DNA of 64,000 bases from JAMXLO01 sp963850535 (GCA_963850535.1 CAWKMC010000039.1:1-64000), one strand, 5' to 3'. Shown: positions 1 to 9,225, counted from the stretch's first letter. The notes: generated from the sequence alone by a model not told the origin. Program-made: numbers and translations.

Positions 1-137
1 GGTCGTCGTTCACCCGAACTGGGGGCGAAGTGCGACGGCGCGCCCTCGTAGCTCAGGCCGAAAACGCGGGCGAAGAATTTTGCAGATGCTTCATTGTCAT
101 GTGCCGGGACAATGGTGTGATCGAGCACGATAGTCAT
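1..137 (-). CDS. VOC/glyoxalase-family protein, 3' end cut by window edge
   Basis: Only the first 45 codons are visible; the gene leaves the window on the left. The N-terminus reads MTIVLDHTIVPAHD followed by EASAKFFARVFGL, which is the typical first beta-alpha unit of a glyoxalase/bleomycin-resistance (VOC) domain, with the His in LDHTIV at the usual first metal-ligand position. The start is fixed by GGAGGTCA a few bases upstream on the minus strand. Substrate cannot be inferred. It lies 59 bp downstream of the SDR gene on the same strand and may be cotranscribed with it. Confidence 0.7.
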   Translation of the reverse strand, partial: MTIVLDHTIVPAHDNEASAKFFARVFGLSYEGAPSHFAPSSGERR

Positions 138-196
138 CGCTGACCTCCATCCTCACGTAGCAAGACTTTGGGGCTTGTCCCAGGTTTCGACAAGCC

Positions 197-949
197 TCAC
201 CCGATGAACGCACCGCCGTTCACATCGAGAATTGCGCCGGAGAAGTAGTCTGCCGCCGGCGTGCACAGGAAGGCGATCGGCCAGGCGAGTTCCTCTGGGC
301 GTCCCAGCCGTCCCAACGGCAACTGGCGTCCGGCGGTGAAGCCCGTCGTCATCGGCGTCTGCACCGGGCCGGGTGCGACGCCGTTCACCAGCACACCGCG
401 GCCGATCGCCTGGCGCGACAGCCACTTCACCAGTGCATGCACCGCACCCTTGGAGGCCGCGTAATCGGGCGGCGTGTTCGGCGAGGTGCCGCCGGTGCGC
501 CCGGCCACCGAGCCGACCAGCACGATCGAGCCGCCATCATGTTCCGCCATGTGGTCGATCGCTGCCGCCGTCAGGTTCAGCGGGACGCGGACATTGACGT
601 CCATCACGCGATGGAACCGCTCGTGCCAGTTCTGATCCTCGCGCCAGTTGTGCGATGCCAGGATCGCCGCGCAATGCGCCACGGCGTGTACCTGGCCACC
701 CGTGAACAACGAGGCGATGAACGGATCGGAGGTCAGATCGCCTTCCGCCGTGGTGCACGTGCCACCGGCATTTCCAACCTCGGCCGCTGCCTCGGCAAGC
801 GGGGCGCGGTCGCTCAACAGCAGGTTCGCGCCGAGCTGTGCCAGCACGTTCGCGGTTGCACGGCCAATGCCGCTGGCAGCGCCGGTGACCAGGACGCGTC
901 GTCCGCGCAAGTCGAGTGCGGTCGGCAAGCCGATACTGCTTTGGCTCAT
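197..949 (-). CDS. SDR-family NAD(P)-dependent oxidoreductase
   Basis: A 250-residue classical short-chain dehydrogenase/reductase, cytoplasmic. The N-terminal cofactor motif TGAASGIG, the catalytic Ser in VLVGSVAGR and the YAASKGA (Tyr-x-x-x-Lys) motif are all present, followed by the usual VNGVAPGPVQT segment and a DVNGGAF C-terminus, so the enzyme looks complete. I chose the ATG at 949 because GGAGGA precedes it at good spacing; an in-frame start 20 codons further upstream has no such signal and would add a non-homologous tail. The substrate is not predictable; the family oxidises or reduces alcohols and ketones. Confidence 0.9.
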   Translation of the reverse strand: MSQSSIGLPTALDLRGRRVLVTGAASGIGRATANVLAQLGANLLLSDRAPLAEAAAEVGNAGGTCTTAEGDLTSDPFIASLFTGGQVHAVAHCAAILASHNWREDQNWHERFHRVMDVNVRVPLNLTAAAIDHMAEHDGGSIVLVGSVAGRTGGTSPNTPPDYAASKGAVHALVKWLSRQAIGRGVLVNGVAPGPVQTPMTTGFTAGRQLPLGRLGRPEELAWPIAFLCTPAADYFSGAILDVNGGAFIG

Positions 950-1039
950 GGCAGATTTTCCTCCAGGTTGATCTGGATCAAAGCGCCTGCCGGGCAAAAG
1001 GACCAGCATGCTGGGCTACGGGGCACAAAAGGTGCGCGC

Positions 1040-1246
1040 ATGCACGATATGATCGGGAGCGCAGGAATGCTGCGCGGGTGGGTCGCAGTTTGGACGATGC
1101 AGATGCTCTGGCTGTTCGCCAGCCTGACCGTAGCCGTCGGCGTGGTGGGCGTCCTCGAAACGCTCGTCGCCGGATATCACCGCCGCCGTGAGGTCGAAAT
1201 CAAGCCGCTGGCGCCGGTCCTGATGAAAGGCAGTCCGGTGGCGTAG
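1040..1246 (+). CDS. small hypothetical single-span membrane protein
   Basis: A possible 68-residue protein with one hydrophobic stretch (about residues 12-42, rich in Trp, Leu, Val) followed by a basic segment GYHRRREVEIK, which would make a small inner-membrane protein with a cytoplasmic tail. I do not recognise a family. The ribosome-binding signal is weak (AAAGGTG) and an ATG three codons downstream is equally plausible. It sits between the divergently read SDR gene and the converging L,D-transpeptidase gene. The codon pattern looks coding, but there is no independent evidence. Confidence 0.4.
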   Translation: MHDMIGSAGMLRGWVAVWTMQMLWLFASLTVAVGVVGVLETLVAGYHRRREVEIKPLAPVLMKGSPVA

Positions 1247-1257
1247 GCCAGCGTCGG

Positions 1258-2103
1258 TCAGGGCTCGGGCAGGCGCGAGTCAACGATTACCAGCGCCCGA
1301 CCTGCCAGTTCGGTGGGCTGGCGGTTCGGCAGCAGAACGGCGGCAAACTTGGGGTCGTCGCGAGCGGCGCGTTCGTAGTCGAGATCGAGCACGCCATGCG
1401 CATCGAGAAAGCGGTTCATTGCGGCGGAGATGCGCACGCAACCCTGGGATGCGGGACGACCAAGCCGCTGCTCCAGGTAATCGGGATCGGTGGCGTGCAT
1501 CAGCAGGCGGATGTCGACGGTATCGGCGTCGGCAACCCAACCGCGGTCAGCCGCCTGCCAGCCAAAGTCCCACACGCGCATGCCCTTCAGGCCGAGACCA
1601 CGGATATGATTCTCGTTGAACGTGCCAAGCGCGCGGTAGTCGAGGATTGCGTCTGTATGCAGGAAGACGCCAAGGGGCGTAATGAAATAGCCGCGCCTAC
1701 CTGCCTGTCCGGTCGACACCTTGGCGCCGCCGATCACCTGCCAGGGTGCGTCGGGTTGTGCCAGCACGATCCGCATCTGCTGCACTGCCGGACTGCGGTC
1801 AGTGACCACCAGCAATTGTGGCTGGTCGATTGGGTAGCCGGCCGTCGCAATTGCGGCCTTCGCTCGCTTGAGCCAGGCGGCCTCTTGGCCGGGCATGTCC
1901 GGAGTTAAGTGCGGCACCTCTCGCAGCAGCGCGGCTTTCAGGTGAGTGACCTCGCGGGCGACGTCGACCTGCGACGTGCGGGAGGCTTGGTTTGCAGTTG
2001 CAGTGGTTCGCGGTGCCGGCGGCACGGCGGCTGGCAGCGGCGGCTGAGTGGCGCAGGCGGGAAGCAGCAGCATTCCGAGCAACGGAACCAGAGCGAGACG
2101 CAT
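1258..2103 (-). CDS. L,D-transpeptidase (YkuD domain) lipoprotein
   Basis: A 281-residue envelope protein. It starts with a lipoprotein signal (hydrophobic MRLALVPLLGMLLLPAC, Cys at about residue 17), then a Pro/Ala-rich linker, then a YkuD catalytic domain. The signature is present near residues 206-226: HATDP followed by SQGCVRIS, giving the catalytic His and the Cys of the S-x-G-C-[VI]-R motif. Enzymes of this family cross-link peptidoglycan at meso-diaminopimelate or attach proteins to it. The gene is monocistronic as far as can be seen, converging with the small membrane-protein gene. Which cross-link it makes cannot be told. Confidence 0.85.
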   Translation of the reverse strand: MRLALVPLLGMLLLPACATQPPLPAAVPPAPRTTATANQASRTSQVDVAREVTHLKAALLREVPHLTPDMPGQEAAWLKRAKAAIATAGYPIDQPQLLVVTDRSPAVQQMRIVLAQPDAPWQVIGGAKVSTGQAGRRGYFITPLGVFLHTDAILDYRALGTFNENHIRGLGLKGMRVWDFGWQAADRGWVADADTVDIRLLMHATDPDYLEQRLGRPASQGCVRISAAMNRFLDAHGVLDLDYERAARDDPKFAAVLLPNRQPTELAGRALVIVDSRLPEP

Positions 2104-2268
2104 GATGGCGATACCGTTCGATCTGCGTATCGTGATCGAAACGGGCGGCGCTTGCCTTGATCCGGATCAATCGAGGCAAGCTCACGAGCTTGGTCTGGGT
2201 CGCTTGCGCGTCGGCAACCACGCCCTACCATGCGGTAGGTAACCCCTGCTCCTCGGGAGGAACGCGGC

Positions 2269-3459
2269 ATGATCACGAAATTCGACAGCCTCTACGCGGG
2301 CCATGTCGATCTGGACGACATCGGCTACGCCGGCACGCCGATCAACGATCGGCTGTACAACAACGCTCATCTCTCCACGGCGCTGGAGAAGGCGCAGTCG
2401 ATGGCGGTGCTGATGGACCGGCACGGCTACAACGCGTTCTGGATGGCCGAGCATCACTTCCAGCGAGAGGACACCGAGTGCATTCCGAACGTGCTGATGA
2501 TGGCGCTGCATCTGACGCACGTGACCCAGAACCTGAAGATCGGCTGCGGCTTCAACATCGCGCCGATGTGGCATCCGCTGCGCCTCGCCGAAGACTACGC
2601 GATGGCCGATATTCTGTCGGGCGGCCGGGTGATCTTCGGTCTCGGCCGAGGCTATCACACGCGCGAGGTGGAGACGTTCGGCTCGCCGCTGCTCGACCAG
2701 GCAGCCAACCGCGAGCTGTTCGAGGAACAGGTGGACATCATCTTCAAGTCGTTCAATGAGGAATCATTCAGCCATAAAGGCAAGCACTACACGCTGCCTC
2801 CCGAGGTGCCGTATCGCGGCTATACGCTGAAGGAGCTGACGCTGGTGCCACGGCCGGCGCGCCTGCCGGTGGAGACCTGGCAGCCGATCCAGGGCGGCAC
2901 CGGGCGTGCGATGGAGTTCATGGCCAAGCACGGCATCCAGGGCATGGTCGGCGGTGGCTCGGCCGAAGGCGGCGCGATGCACAAGGTGGTGCTCGGCTGG
3001 CAAGAGGCGCACGCAAAGCAGGGCAAGCACATCGAACTCGGCGAGCGGCTGTGTTTCGGCTTCCACTTCTATATGGGCAAGAGCAAGGCCGACGGCATCG
3101 AGCGCGCCCGCAAATACTACGAAGAGAATATGAAGATGTTCGGCGAACTGCGCCTGGTGCGGGCGATGACCGACGAGCAGGTGGAGATCATGCGAGATCC
3201 GAAGCGCGCGCCAACCGCCAAGCTGCCGAAGATCGAGGACGCGGTGGCGGCGGGCGGCTTTCTCACCGGCAACGCGCAGGAGGTCATCGATCACCTCAAG
3301 GCGCTGGAGGAAAAATATCCGGCGCTGGATCGCATCTCGGTGTCGTTGTCGGTCGGTGTGCCGAAGTCTGAGGCGCTGGAGCAATTGCAGCGCTTCGCCG
3401 AGGAAGTGATGCCGGCATTCCGCAAGGCGGAGGTGCGCGAGCCGGCGATGGTCAAATAG
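2269..3459 (+). CDS. LLM-class flavin-dependent monooxygenase (luciferase-like)
   Basis: A 396-residue bacterial luciferase-like monooxygenase with a TIM-barrel fold that uses reduced FMN or F420. The family pattern is clear: GYNAFWMAEHHF near the N-terminus, then LKIGCGFNIAPMWHPLRLAED and GRVIFGLGRGYHTREVE, the strand and loop set that binds the flavin phosphate. Length is normal. GGGAGGAACGCGGC precedes the ATG at 2269 as a strong ribosome-binding site. It stands alone, 165 bp from the divergent L,D-transpeptidase gene. Substrate unknown. Confidence 0.85.
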   Translation: MITKFDSLYAGHVDLDDIGYAGTPINDRLYNNAHLSTALEKAQSMAVLMDRHGYNAFWMAEHHFQREDTECIPNVLMMALHLTHVTQNLKIGCGFNIAPMWHPLRLAEDYAMADILSGGRVIFGLGRGYHTREVETFGSPLLDQAANRELFEEQVDIIFKSFNEESFSHKGKHYTLPPEVPYRGYTLKELTLVPRPARLPVETWQPIQGGTGRAMEFMAKHGIQGMVGGGSAEGGAMHKVVLGWQEAHAKQGKHIELGERLCFGFHFYMGKSKADGIERARKYYEENMKMFGELRLVRAMTDEQVEIMRDPKRAPTAKLPKIEDAVAAGGFLTGNAQEVIDHLKALEEKYPALDRISVSLSVGVPKSEALEQLQRFAEEVMPAFRKAEVREPAMVK

Positions 3460-3477
3460 CTCGCCGGATGCGGTCAG

Positions 3478-4074
3478 TCAGAAGGCGCCAGCCTTCGGCA
3501 GCTGCCAGTTCTGCCAGACTGCGAGCATGCGCAGCGTGAAACAGACTGTGCCACCCAAGATGGCGGCGGTGGTGCGAGGCACGCCGATACGATGGCCGGC
3601 GACCATGACCAAGGAGCCGGCAAGGGCGGCGGTGGCTTAGATATTCACCCAGACCACGGCGGGGATCTGCGCCAGCAACACATCGCGGACCACGCCGCCG
3701 CCCACCGCAGTGATCGCTCCCAGCAGGACGGCGGTTGACGGATGGATGCCGTAGGCCAGCGCCTTCTCTGCGCCAGCCACCGCAAACAGGGCTAGGCCCG
3801 CTGCATCCAGGGTGACGATGACCTGCTGCGGATATGGCCGGACGAGCGCGTGAGCCAGGAAGGTCAATGTGCGGGCAACGAAGGCGACGGCCGGATAACG
3901 CCAGTCCCGGATCGCATTGGGTGGAACCGCACCGATCAGCACGTCGCGCGTCATGCCGCCGCATAACGCGGTGGCGAACGCAAGCACCATCAGGCCGAGC
4001 AGGTCCAGGTTCCCCCGGACTGCTGCAGTTGCACCCTCGACACCGAAGGTTCCGGCCAGACCCGCCACCAGCAC
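3478..4074 (-). pseudogene. TRIC-type cation channel (YadS/UPF0126), internal stop codon
   Basis: Encodes a trimeric intracellular cation channel-family membrane protein of about 198 codons with two homologous three-helix halves. The first half carries GGMTRDVLIGAVPPN and the second GGGVVRDVLLAQIPA, the paired Gly-rich/RD motifs of the family. A TAA at 3637-3639 interrupts the frame at codon 146; reading through gives ATAALAGSLVMVAG and the expected C-terminal CFTLRMLAVWQNWQLP up to a TGA at 3478. Family members usually have a Tyr codon at this place, so TAT or TAC changed to TAA fits. The start is uncertain: GTG at 4074 is used for lack of an ATG, and no clear ribosome-binding site is seen. 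Confidence 0.75.
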
Positions 4075-4153
4075 CAGCGTGCCCGCAAGGCGGAGAGGCT
4101 TTTCCTGTGGCTGCCTAAGCGAGTGCCCGGCTGGCCCTAGCGAGGCGGTGGGA

Positions 4154-4208
4154 GAAAAAAATACTTATTTGGCGGCTCGTCTTGCGCCTTAGAGAAAAAT
4201 GCTTCTCT
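4154..4208 (+). promoter_or_regulatory. AT-rich leader with inverted repeat upstream of the siroheme/cys operon
   Basis: A run of A residues at 4154-4162 followed by ATACTTATTT is the most AT-rich stretch between the TRIC gene and the cys operon. It is followed by an inverted repeat, AGAGAA (4191-4196) and TTCTCT (4203-4208), separated by six bases. Together they are the likeliest promoter/operator of the operon starting at 4248. Which regulator might bind is not evident. Confidence 0.3.
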
Positions 4209-4247
4209 GTCTGGGCGGACTTTCCGTCATGAGATGGCGCAACATTC

Positions 4248-4796
4248 ATGGTCCCGGTTGCACTCGATCCAGCGGCGATGGCGATGGCGGTGGCCGGTCG
4301 GGGCCACGTAGCGCTCCGGCGGTTTCGCGCGCTGCGTGCCGGTGGTGCGAAGGAGCTGCTGCTCTTCTCGGACCAACCTGACACGCTTGAGGCGGCTCCC
4401 ACGGAAACGCTTCGGCGTGTCCTGCCGAGCCAGCCTGATATGGCGGCGCTGCAGGTGCTTTGGATCGCGGGCCTGCCGCTCGACACTGCCGCAGCGCTTG
4501 CGGCGCTGGCGCGCGCGGAGCGGGTGCTGGTCAATGTCGAGGACCGCCCGGAGCTATGCGACTTCCATAGCGTTGCGGAAGTGCGCCGAGGTGATCTGCT
4601 GCTGACCGTCTCGACCGGAGGGGCTAGCCCCGGGCTGTCTGCGCGCGTCCGCGCTCGGCTCGCGACCGAGTTCGGGCCGGAATGGGGTGAGCGGCTGGCC
4701 TTGCTGCGCGAGCGTCGGACGGCGTGGCGCCGACAGGGGCGCGACGTGGGCGCAGAAACCGATGCGCTGCTGCAAGCCAGCGGATGGCTGGCATGA
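4248..4796 (+). CDS. stand-alone precorrin-2 dehydrogenase (siroheme synthase N-terminal domain)
   Basis: A 182-residue protein matching the NAD-binding and dimerisation part of CysG/Met8: VALRRFRALRAGGA near the N-terminus corresponds to the segment after the nucleotide-binding loop, and VNVEDRPELCDFHS and TVSTGGASPGLSARVR are the two best conserved blocks. Such proteins oxidise precorrin-2 to sirohydrochlorin and may insert iron to form siroheme. The methyltransferase domain is a separate gene immediately downstream, overlapping by ATGA, so the two halves of CysG are split here. The usual GGG-type N-terminal loop is degenerate (AVAGRGH). Siroheme made here is needed by cysI in the same operon. 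Confidence 0.8.
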   Translation: MVPVALDPAAMAMAVAGRGHVALRRFRALRAGGAKELLLFSDQPDTLEAAPTETLRRVLPSQPDMAALQVLWIAGLPLDTAAALAALARAERVLVNVEDRPELCDFHSVAEVRRGDLLLTVSTGGASPGLSARVRARLATEFGPEWGERLALLRERRTAWRRQGRDVGAETDALLQASGWLA

Positions 4797-5563
4797 CCTT
4801 CGCGCCCGGCAGCGTCTGGCTGGTAGGCGCGGGTCCCGGCGATCCGGGACTGTTGACGCTGCATGCCGCGCGGGCGCTCGCCGAGGCCGATGTCGTGCTG
4901 CACGACGCGCTGGTGTCGCCCGAGATTCTCGCGCTTGCGCCACAGGCGCGGCTGGAAGCGGTGGGCAAGCGGGCCGGCAGCGACCAGGTGCCGCAACTGC
5001 GCATCAACGAACGACTGATCGCCCTGGCGCGCGACGGTTTGCGGGTCGTCCGACTGAAGGGTGGCGATCCGCTGGTGTTCGGTCGTGGCGGAGAGGAGGC
5101 CCTGGCACTTGCTGCCGCCAGTGTCCCTTTTCGGATCATCCCCGGCATCAGCGCCGGGATCGGGGGCACGGCGGCGGCCGGCATCCCGGTCACTCATCGT
5201 GGCCTGGCGCATAGCGTCACCTTCGTCACCGGCCACGATACGACCGGCGCATTGCCGGATATCGACTGGGCCGCACTGGCGCGGGGCGCCGGCGTGCTTG
5301 TGGTCTACATGGCGCTGCAGCAGATGGGCCCGATCGCCGAGCGGCTGCTGGAGGCGGGCCGCGACCGTGCCGAACCGGTGGCCTTCATCAGCGAGGCAAC
5401 CACGCCGCGCCAGCATGTGGTCGTCACCACCCTGGCGGATGCCGCGCATGTCGCCGGCACCATCCCGAAACATCTGCCGACGCTGATCGTGATCGGCCCT
5501 GTCGTCGCGCTGCAGCCGCTGCTTGCGGTCTGCCAGCCGGAAGGAGAACGTCATGCTGCCTGA
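4793..5563 (+). CDS. cobA: uroporphyrinogen-III C-methyltransferase
   Basis: A 256-residue SAM-dependent enzyme that methylates uroporphyrinogen III twice to precorrin-2. The signature VGAGPGDPGLLTLHAA opens the protein, VVRLKGGDPLVFGRGGEE forms the second family motif, and PGISAGIGGTAAAGIPVTHR the third, so both SAM-binding regions are complete. The ATG at 4793 overlaps the stop of the dehydrogenase gene (ATGA), indicating translational coupling. The 3' end overlaps the cysJ start by 11 bases. With the upstream gene it supplies siroheme to sulfite reductase. Confidence 0.93.
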   Translation: MTFAPGSVWLVGAGPGDPGLLTLHAARALAEADVVLHDALVSPEILALAPQARLEAVGKRAGSDQVPQLRINERLIALARDGLRVVRLKGGDPLVFGRGGEEALALAAASVPFRIIPGISAGIGGTAAAGIPVTHRGLAHSVTFVTGHDTTGALPDIDWAALARGAGVLVVYMALQQMGPIAERLLEAGRDRAEPVAFISEATTPRQHVVVTTLADAAHVAGTIPKHLPTLIVIGPVVALQPLLAVCQPEGERHAA

Positions 5564-7206
5564 GACCGCGCCGTTTCCGGCGGATCAGATCGTCGCGCTC
5601 AACCGGATCATCTCGGGCAGCAGCGCGGAACAGCGCACCTGGCTCAGCGGATTTTTGGCCGGCTATCAGGCGGCCAATACCCCGCAACCCGCCGCCGCCG
5701 CACCACCAGCTAGACGAGTGCCGTTGACGATCCTGTTCGGCACGGAGTCGGGCAATGCCGAGGCGCTCGCGGATGTCGCGCGCAAAGCGGCCGGCAAACT
5801 TGGGTTTGCCGCGCGGGTGCTGGACATGGCGGGTGCCACGCCTGCGCAGGTCGCCAGCCTGCAGAACCTGCTGGTTATCGCGTCAACCTGGGGCGAGGGC
5901 GACCCCCCGCAGCGCGCCGCCGATTTTTTCGCCGCGCTGATGGCCGATGACGCACCACGCCTCGAGAACGTGCGCTACGCCGTGCTGGCACTAGGCGACC
6001 GCGCCTATGCCAAGTTCTGCGAAACCGGCCGGCTGTTCGACGAGCGCTTTGCTGCGTTGGGCGCCAGGCGCGTGGCTGAGCGGGTCGAATGCGACCTGGA
6101 CTACGAGGCGCCGGCCGGTGCGTGGATCGATGGCACTCTCGGTGTGCTGCAGGCAGAGGTCGGTGAGCCGGAGGCCGGAGCTGTCATCCATGTCGATTTC
6201 GCGCGTCCGACGGCGGGTGTCGCCAGTTGGAGCCGCGCGCGTCCGTTCGAGGCTGAGATCGCCGAGCGCATCCGGCTGTCGGGCAGCCGCTCGACGTCCG
6301 ATACCTGGCATGTCGAGCTTTCGCTGGAGGGATCGGCGATCGAGTATGAGCCGGGCGATTCACTCGGCTTCATTCCCCGCAACGATCCGGCGCTGGTCGA
6401 TGCGGTCCTGCACGCGACTGGGCTTGCCGCGAATGCATCGCTGCGCATGCGACTGATCGAGCAATACGACATCACGACGCTGACGCGGTCGCCGCGGGTC
6501 GAGGGCTGGCAAGTGATCGATCTGTTGGAATCCGAAAAGCGACGGATGAGCGAGGAAGAGTTGCTGTCGCTGCTGCGGCCATTGGCGCCTCGGTATTACT
6601 CGATCGCGTCGAGCCGCAAGGCGGTGCCTGACGAGGCGCATCTGCTGATCGCTTCGGTGCGCTACCAGGCGCATGGGCGAGTGCGCAACGGTGTTGCCTC
6701 GATGGACGTGGCCGAGCGGCGCAAGCCCGGCGACCGGATGCCTGTGTTCCTGAAACCGAATGCGCATTTCCGACTGTCGGCCGATGCGGACCGTCCGATC
6801 ATCATGATCGGGCCCGGCACTGGGGTTGCGCCGTTCCGCGCCTTTATGCAGGAGCGCGACGTGATCGGCGCGCGCGGTCGCAATTGGTTGGTGTTCGGGC
6901 ACCGCAACTACACGCACGACTTTCTCTACCAGCTCGAATGGCAGGATCTGCTGAAGCGCGGGGTGCTGACGCGGCTGGATGTCGCGTTCTCACGCGATCA
7001 GCCGGAGAAGCGTTACGTGCAGCACGCGTTGTTGGACGCACGACGCGAGCTGTTCGCGTGGGTGCAGGAAGGAGCGGCGATCTACGTGTGCGGCGACGCC
7101 GATGCGATGGCCAAAGACGTGCACGCGACACTGCAAGAGGTGCTTGGCGCGGACGCGTTGGATGCACTTCGACGCGATGGGAAGGTACCTGCGCGATGTC
7201 TACTGA
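5553..7206 (+). CDS. cysJ: sulfite reductase flavoprotein alpha subunit, C-terminal frameshift
   Basis: Carries the flavodoxin domain (ILFGTESGNAEALA; ASTWGEGDPP; LALGDRAYAKFC), the FAD-binding motif RYYSIASS and the NADPH-binding part (IGPGTGVAPFRAFMQER; IYVCGDADAMAKDV). It passes electrons from NADPH through FAD and FMN to the hemoprotein CysI. GGAAGGAG fixes the start at 5553. In the first frame the protein runs to 7283 with an unrelated tail; dropping one A at 7182-7183 restores the family's DGRYLRDVY C-terminus, ending at 7206 with an 11-base overlap onto cysI, just like the cobA/cysJ overlap. I therefore give 7206 as the true end. Confidence 0.88.
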
Positions 7207-8893
7207 CACGCGACCGCCTTCGACCAACGAGGCGATCAAGGCCAACAGCCGCTTTCTGCGCGGCACGATCGCTGACGGGTTGACCCGCGTGGAGACGGGA
7301 TCGCTGTCGGATGATGACCAGCAGTTGACGAAATTCCACGGCATCTATCTGCAGGATGATCGCGACCTGCGGGCCGAGCGCGGACGCAAGAAGATGGAGA
7401 AGGCATTCATCTTCATGGCGCGGCTGCGTGTTCCGGGCGGCGTGCTGACGCCGCATCAATGGCTGGCAGCCGAGAAAGTTGCGCGTGAGCGCGGCAATGG
7501 CACGCTCAGGCTGACCACGCGGCAGACCATCCAGTTTCACGGCATCATCAAAACCAACCTGCGCGAGGCCATTCGCGGCATCCATGACGCGATGCTGGAC
7601 ACGATTGCGGCGTGCGGCGACGTGAACCGCAACGTCATCGCGCGGGTGAATCCGTGGCAGAGCCAATCGCACGGCGAGGTGGCGGGACTGGCGCAGGCGA
7701 TCGGCGCGCATCTGCTGCCAAAGAGCCGTGCCTGGCATGAGATCTGGATCGACGGGGAGAAGATCACCGGCGGTGAGGAGGAGGACGAGCCGATCTACGG
7801 CCGCACCTATATGCCGCGCAAATTCAAGGTCGCCATCGCACTGCCGCCGCACAACGACGTTGACGTCTTCGCGCACGATCTCGGTTTCATCGCGATCGAA
7901 GAAGGCGGCGGGATCGTCGGGTACAATGTCGTCGTCGGCGGTGGCATGGGCATGACGCATGGCGAGCCTGACACCTTTCCGCGCACCGGCGACGTGATCG
8001 GCTTCTGCTCACCCGAGCAGGCGGTCGACGTGGCCGAGAAAGTGGTGACGGTGCAGCGCGACTTCGGCGATCGCTCGGACCGCAAGCATGCGCGGCTGAA
8101 ATACACCATCGAGCGTATGGGCCTGGACGCGTTTCGCGCCGAACTGGATCAGCGGCTGGGGTATGCACTGACACCAGCTTGCCCGTTTGCCTTCACCGAC
8201 AATGGCGACCGGCTCGGCTGGGCACAGGGAGATAATGGCACCTGGCATTACACGCTGTTCGTTGAAAATGGCCGCGTGCGTGATCTTGCCGGTCTGCATG
8301 CCTTAGCTGAACTGGGCATCGGGCGCTTCATCATTACGCCGAACCAGAACCTTGTGCTGGCCGACATTTCACTGGCTCGCAAACACGAGGTCGCAGCGAT
8401 GCTGGAACAGCACGCGCTCGGGGCACCGGTGAGCGGATTGCGACGCAATGCGCTGGCCTGTGTCGCGCTGCCAACCTGCGGATTGGCGCTGGCGGAAAGT
8501 GAACGCTATTTGCCCGACCTGATCACGCGTCTTGAAGACGAGCTGGAACACTTCGGACTGGCACAGGACCACATAACCATCCGCATGACAGGCTGTCCCA
8601 ATGGCTGCGCGCGACCCTATCTGGCGGAGATCGGCTTGGTCGGTCGCAGCCCCGGTATCTACAATCTTTATTTGGGCGGCGCGTTCGACGGCTCGCGGAT
8701 GAACAAGCTTTATCGGCGCGACGTGGACGGCGATGCGATCGTGGCTGCACTGGCGCCACTCCTACGGGATTACGCCGAACGCCGCGTCGCCGGTGAGCGG
8801 TTTGGCGACTTCGCCATCCGCGCCGGCCATGTCCGCCCCACGACCAGCGGCAACACGTTCCACTCCGATCTCTCCCCCGAACTGCGGAGCTGA
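7196..8893 (+). CDS. cysI: sulfite reductase (NADPH) hemoprotein beta subunit
   Basis: A 565-residue siroheme and [4Fe-4S] enzyme that reduces sulfite to sulfide with six electrons. The cluster ligands are in CVALPTCGLALAE and TGCPNGCARPYLAE (C-x5-C and C-x3-C), and the N-terminal half-repeat has TLRLTTRQTIQFHG and NVIARVNPW, which bind siroheme. The start MSTDTRPPSTNEAIK lies inside the last codons of cysJ. Length and motifs are those of the assimilatory enzyme. No cysH, cysD or cysN is in the window. Confidence 0.94.
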   Translation: MSTDTRPPSTNEAIKANSRFLRGTIADGLTRVETGSLSDDDQQLTKFHGIYLQDDRDLRAERGRKKMEKAFIFMARLRVPGGVLTPHQWLAAEKVARERGNGTLRLTTRQTIQFHGIIKTNLREAIRGIHDAMLDTIAACGDVNRNVIARVNPWQSQSHGEVAGLAQAIGAHLLPKSRAWHEIWIDGEKITGGEEEDEPIYGRTYMPRKFKVAIALPPHNDVDVFAHDLGFIAIEEGGGIVGYNVVVGGGMGMTHGEPDTFPRTGDVIGFCSPEQAVDVAEKVVTVQRDFGDRSDRKHARLKYTIERMGLDAFRAELDQRLGYALTPACPFAFTDNGDRLGWAQGDNGTWHYTLFVENGRVRDLAGLHALAELGIGRFIITPNQNLVLADISLARKHEVAAMLEQHALGAPVSGLRRNALACVALPTCGLALAESERYLPDLITRLEDELEHFGLAQDHITIRMTGCPNGCARPYLAEIGLVGRSPGIYNLYLGGAFDGSRMNKLYRRDVDGDAIVAALAPLLRDYAERRVAGERFGDFAIRAGHVRPTTSGNTFHSDLSPELRS

Positions 8894-8895
8894 CC

Positions 8896-9225
8896 ATGCG
8901 CTCACTTCGACAGACGTCGCCTGCACTCGCCTGGCCCTCGTTGCATGACGCGCGAGGGCGCCTACTGGGATTGCCATTTGCGCTGACCGCCGCTGTGCCT
9001 GGGATCCTGTTCGGCTGGCAGGCGAGCGTAGCGGGCCTGATCGTCGCGAGCGTGGCGAGCTTTGTCGTGTTCGTGCCGATGACCGCCCTGGCACTCAATC
9101 GCGGTGCTGCTTTGCCCGAGGACGCGACCTTGCCGCCTTTGACCGCGCGTAGCTACGTCGTCCTTCTCGCGCTTTGGACGGTGGCAGCGTGGCTAGGCGC
9201 TGCCCTTGCGGTGGGGCACGGCTAA
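8896..9225 (+). CDS. small polytopic membrane protein at end of cys operon
   Basis: A 109-residue protein starting two bases after the cysI stop, so almost certainly part of the operon. It has three hydrophobic segments, roughly residues 26-43, 45-67 and 86-106, the last ending WLGAALAVGHG. There is no signal peptide or cysteine-rich motif. I do not recognise a family; a role linked to sulfur assimilation is suggested only by position. Confidence 0.65.
   Translation: MRSLRQTSPALAWPSLHDARGRLLGLPFALTAAVPGILFGWQASVAGLIVASVASFVVFVPMTALALNRGAALPEDATLPPLTARSYVVLLALWTVAAWLGAALAVGHG

Noticed and set aside
4115..5554. 479-codon open frame on the minus strand across the siroheme genes
   Set aside because: It is antisense to two genes with clear motifs, is Arg/Ser-rich and matches no protein family; an artefact of high GC.
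7176..7206. Programmed frameshift at the end of cysJ
   Set aside because: There is no slippery heptamer or stimulatory structure, and many other genes here show the same kind of single extra base, so an indel is the simpler explanation.
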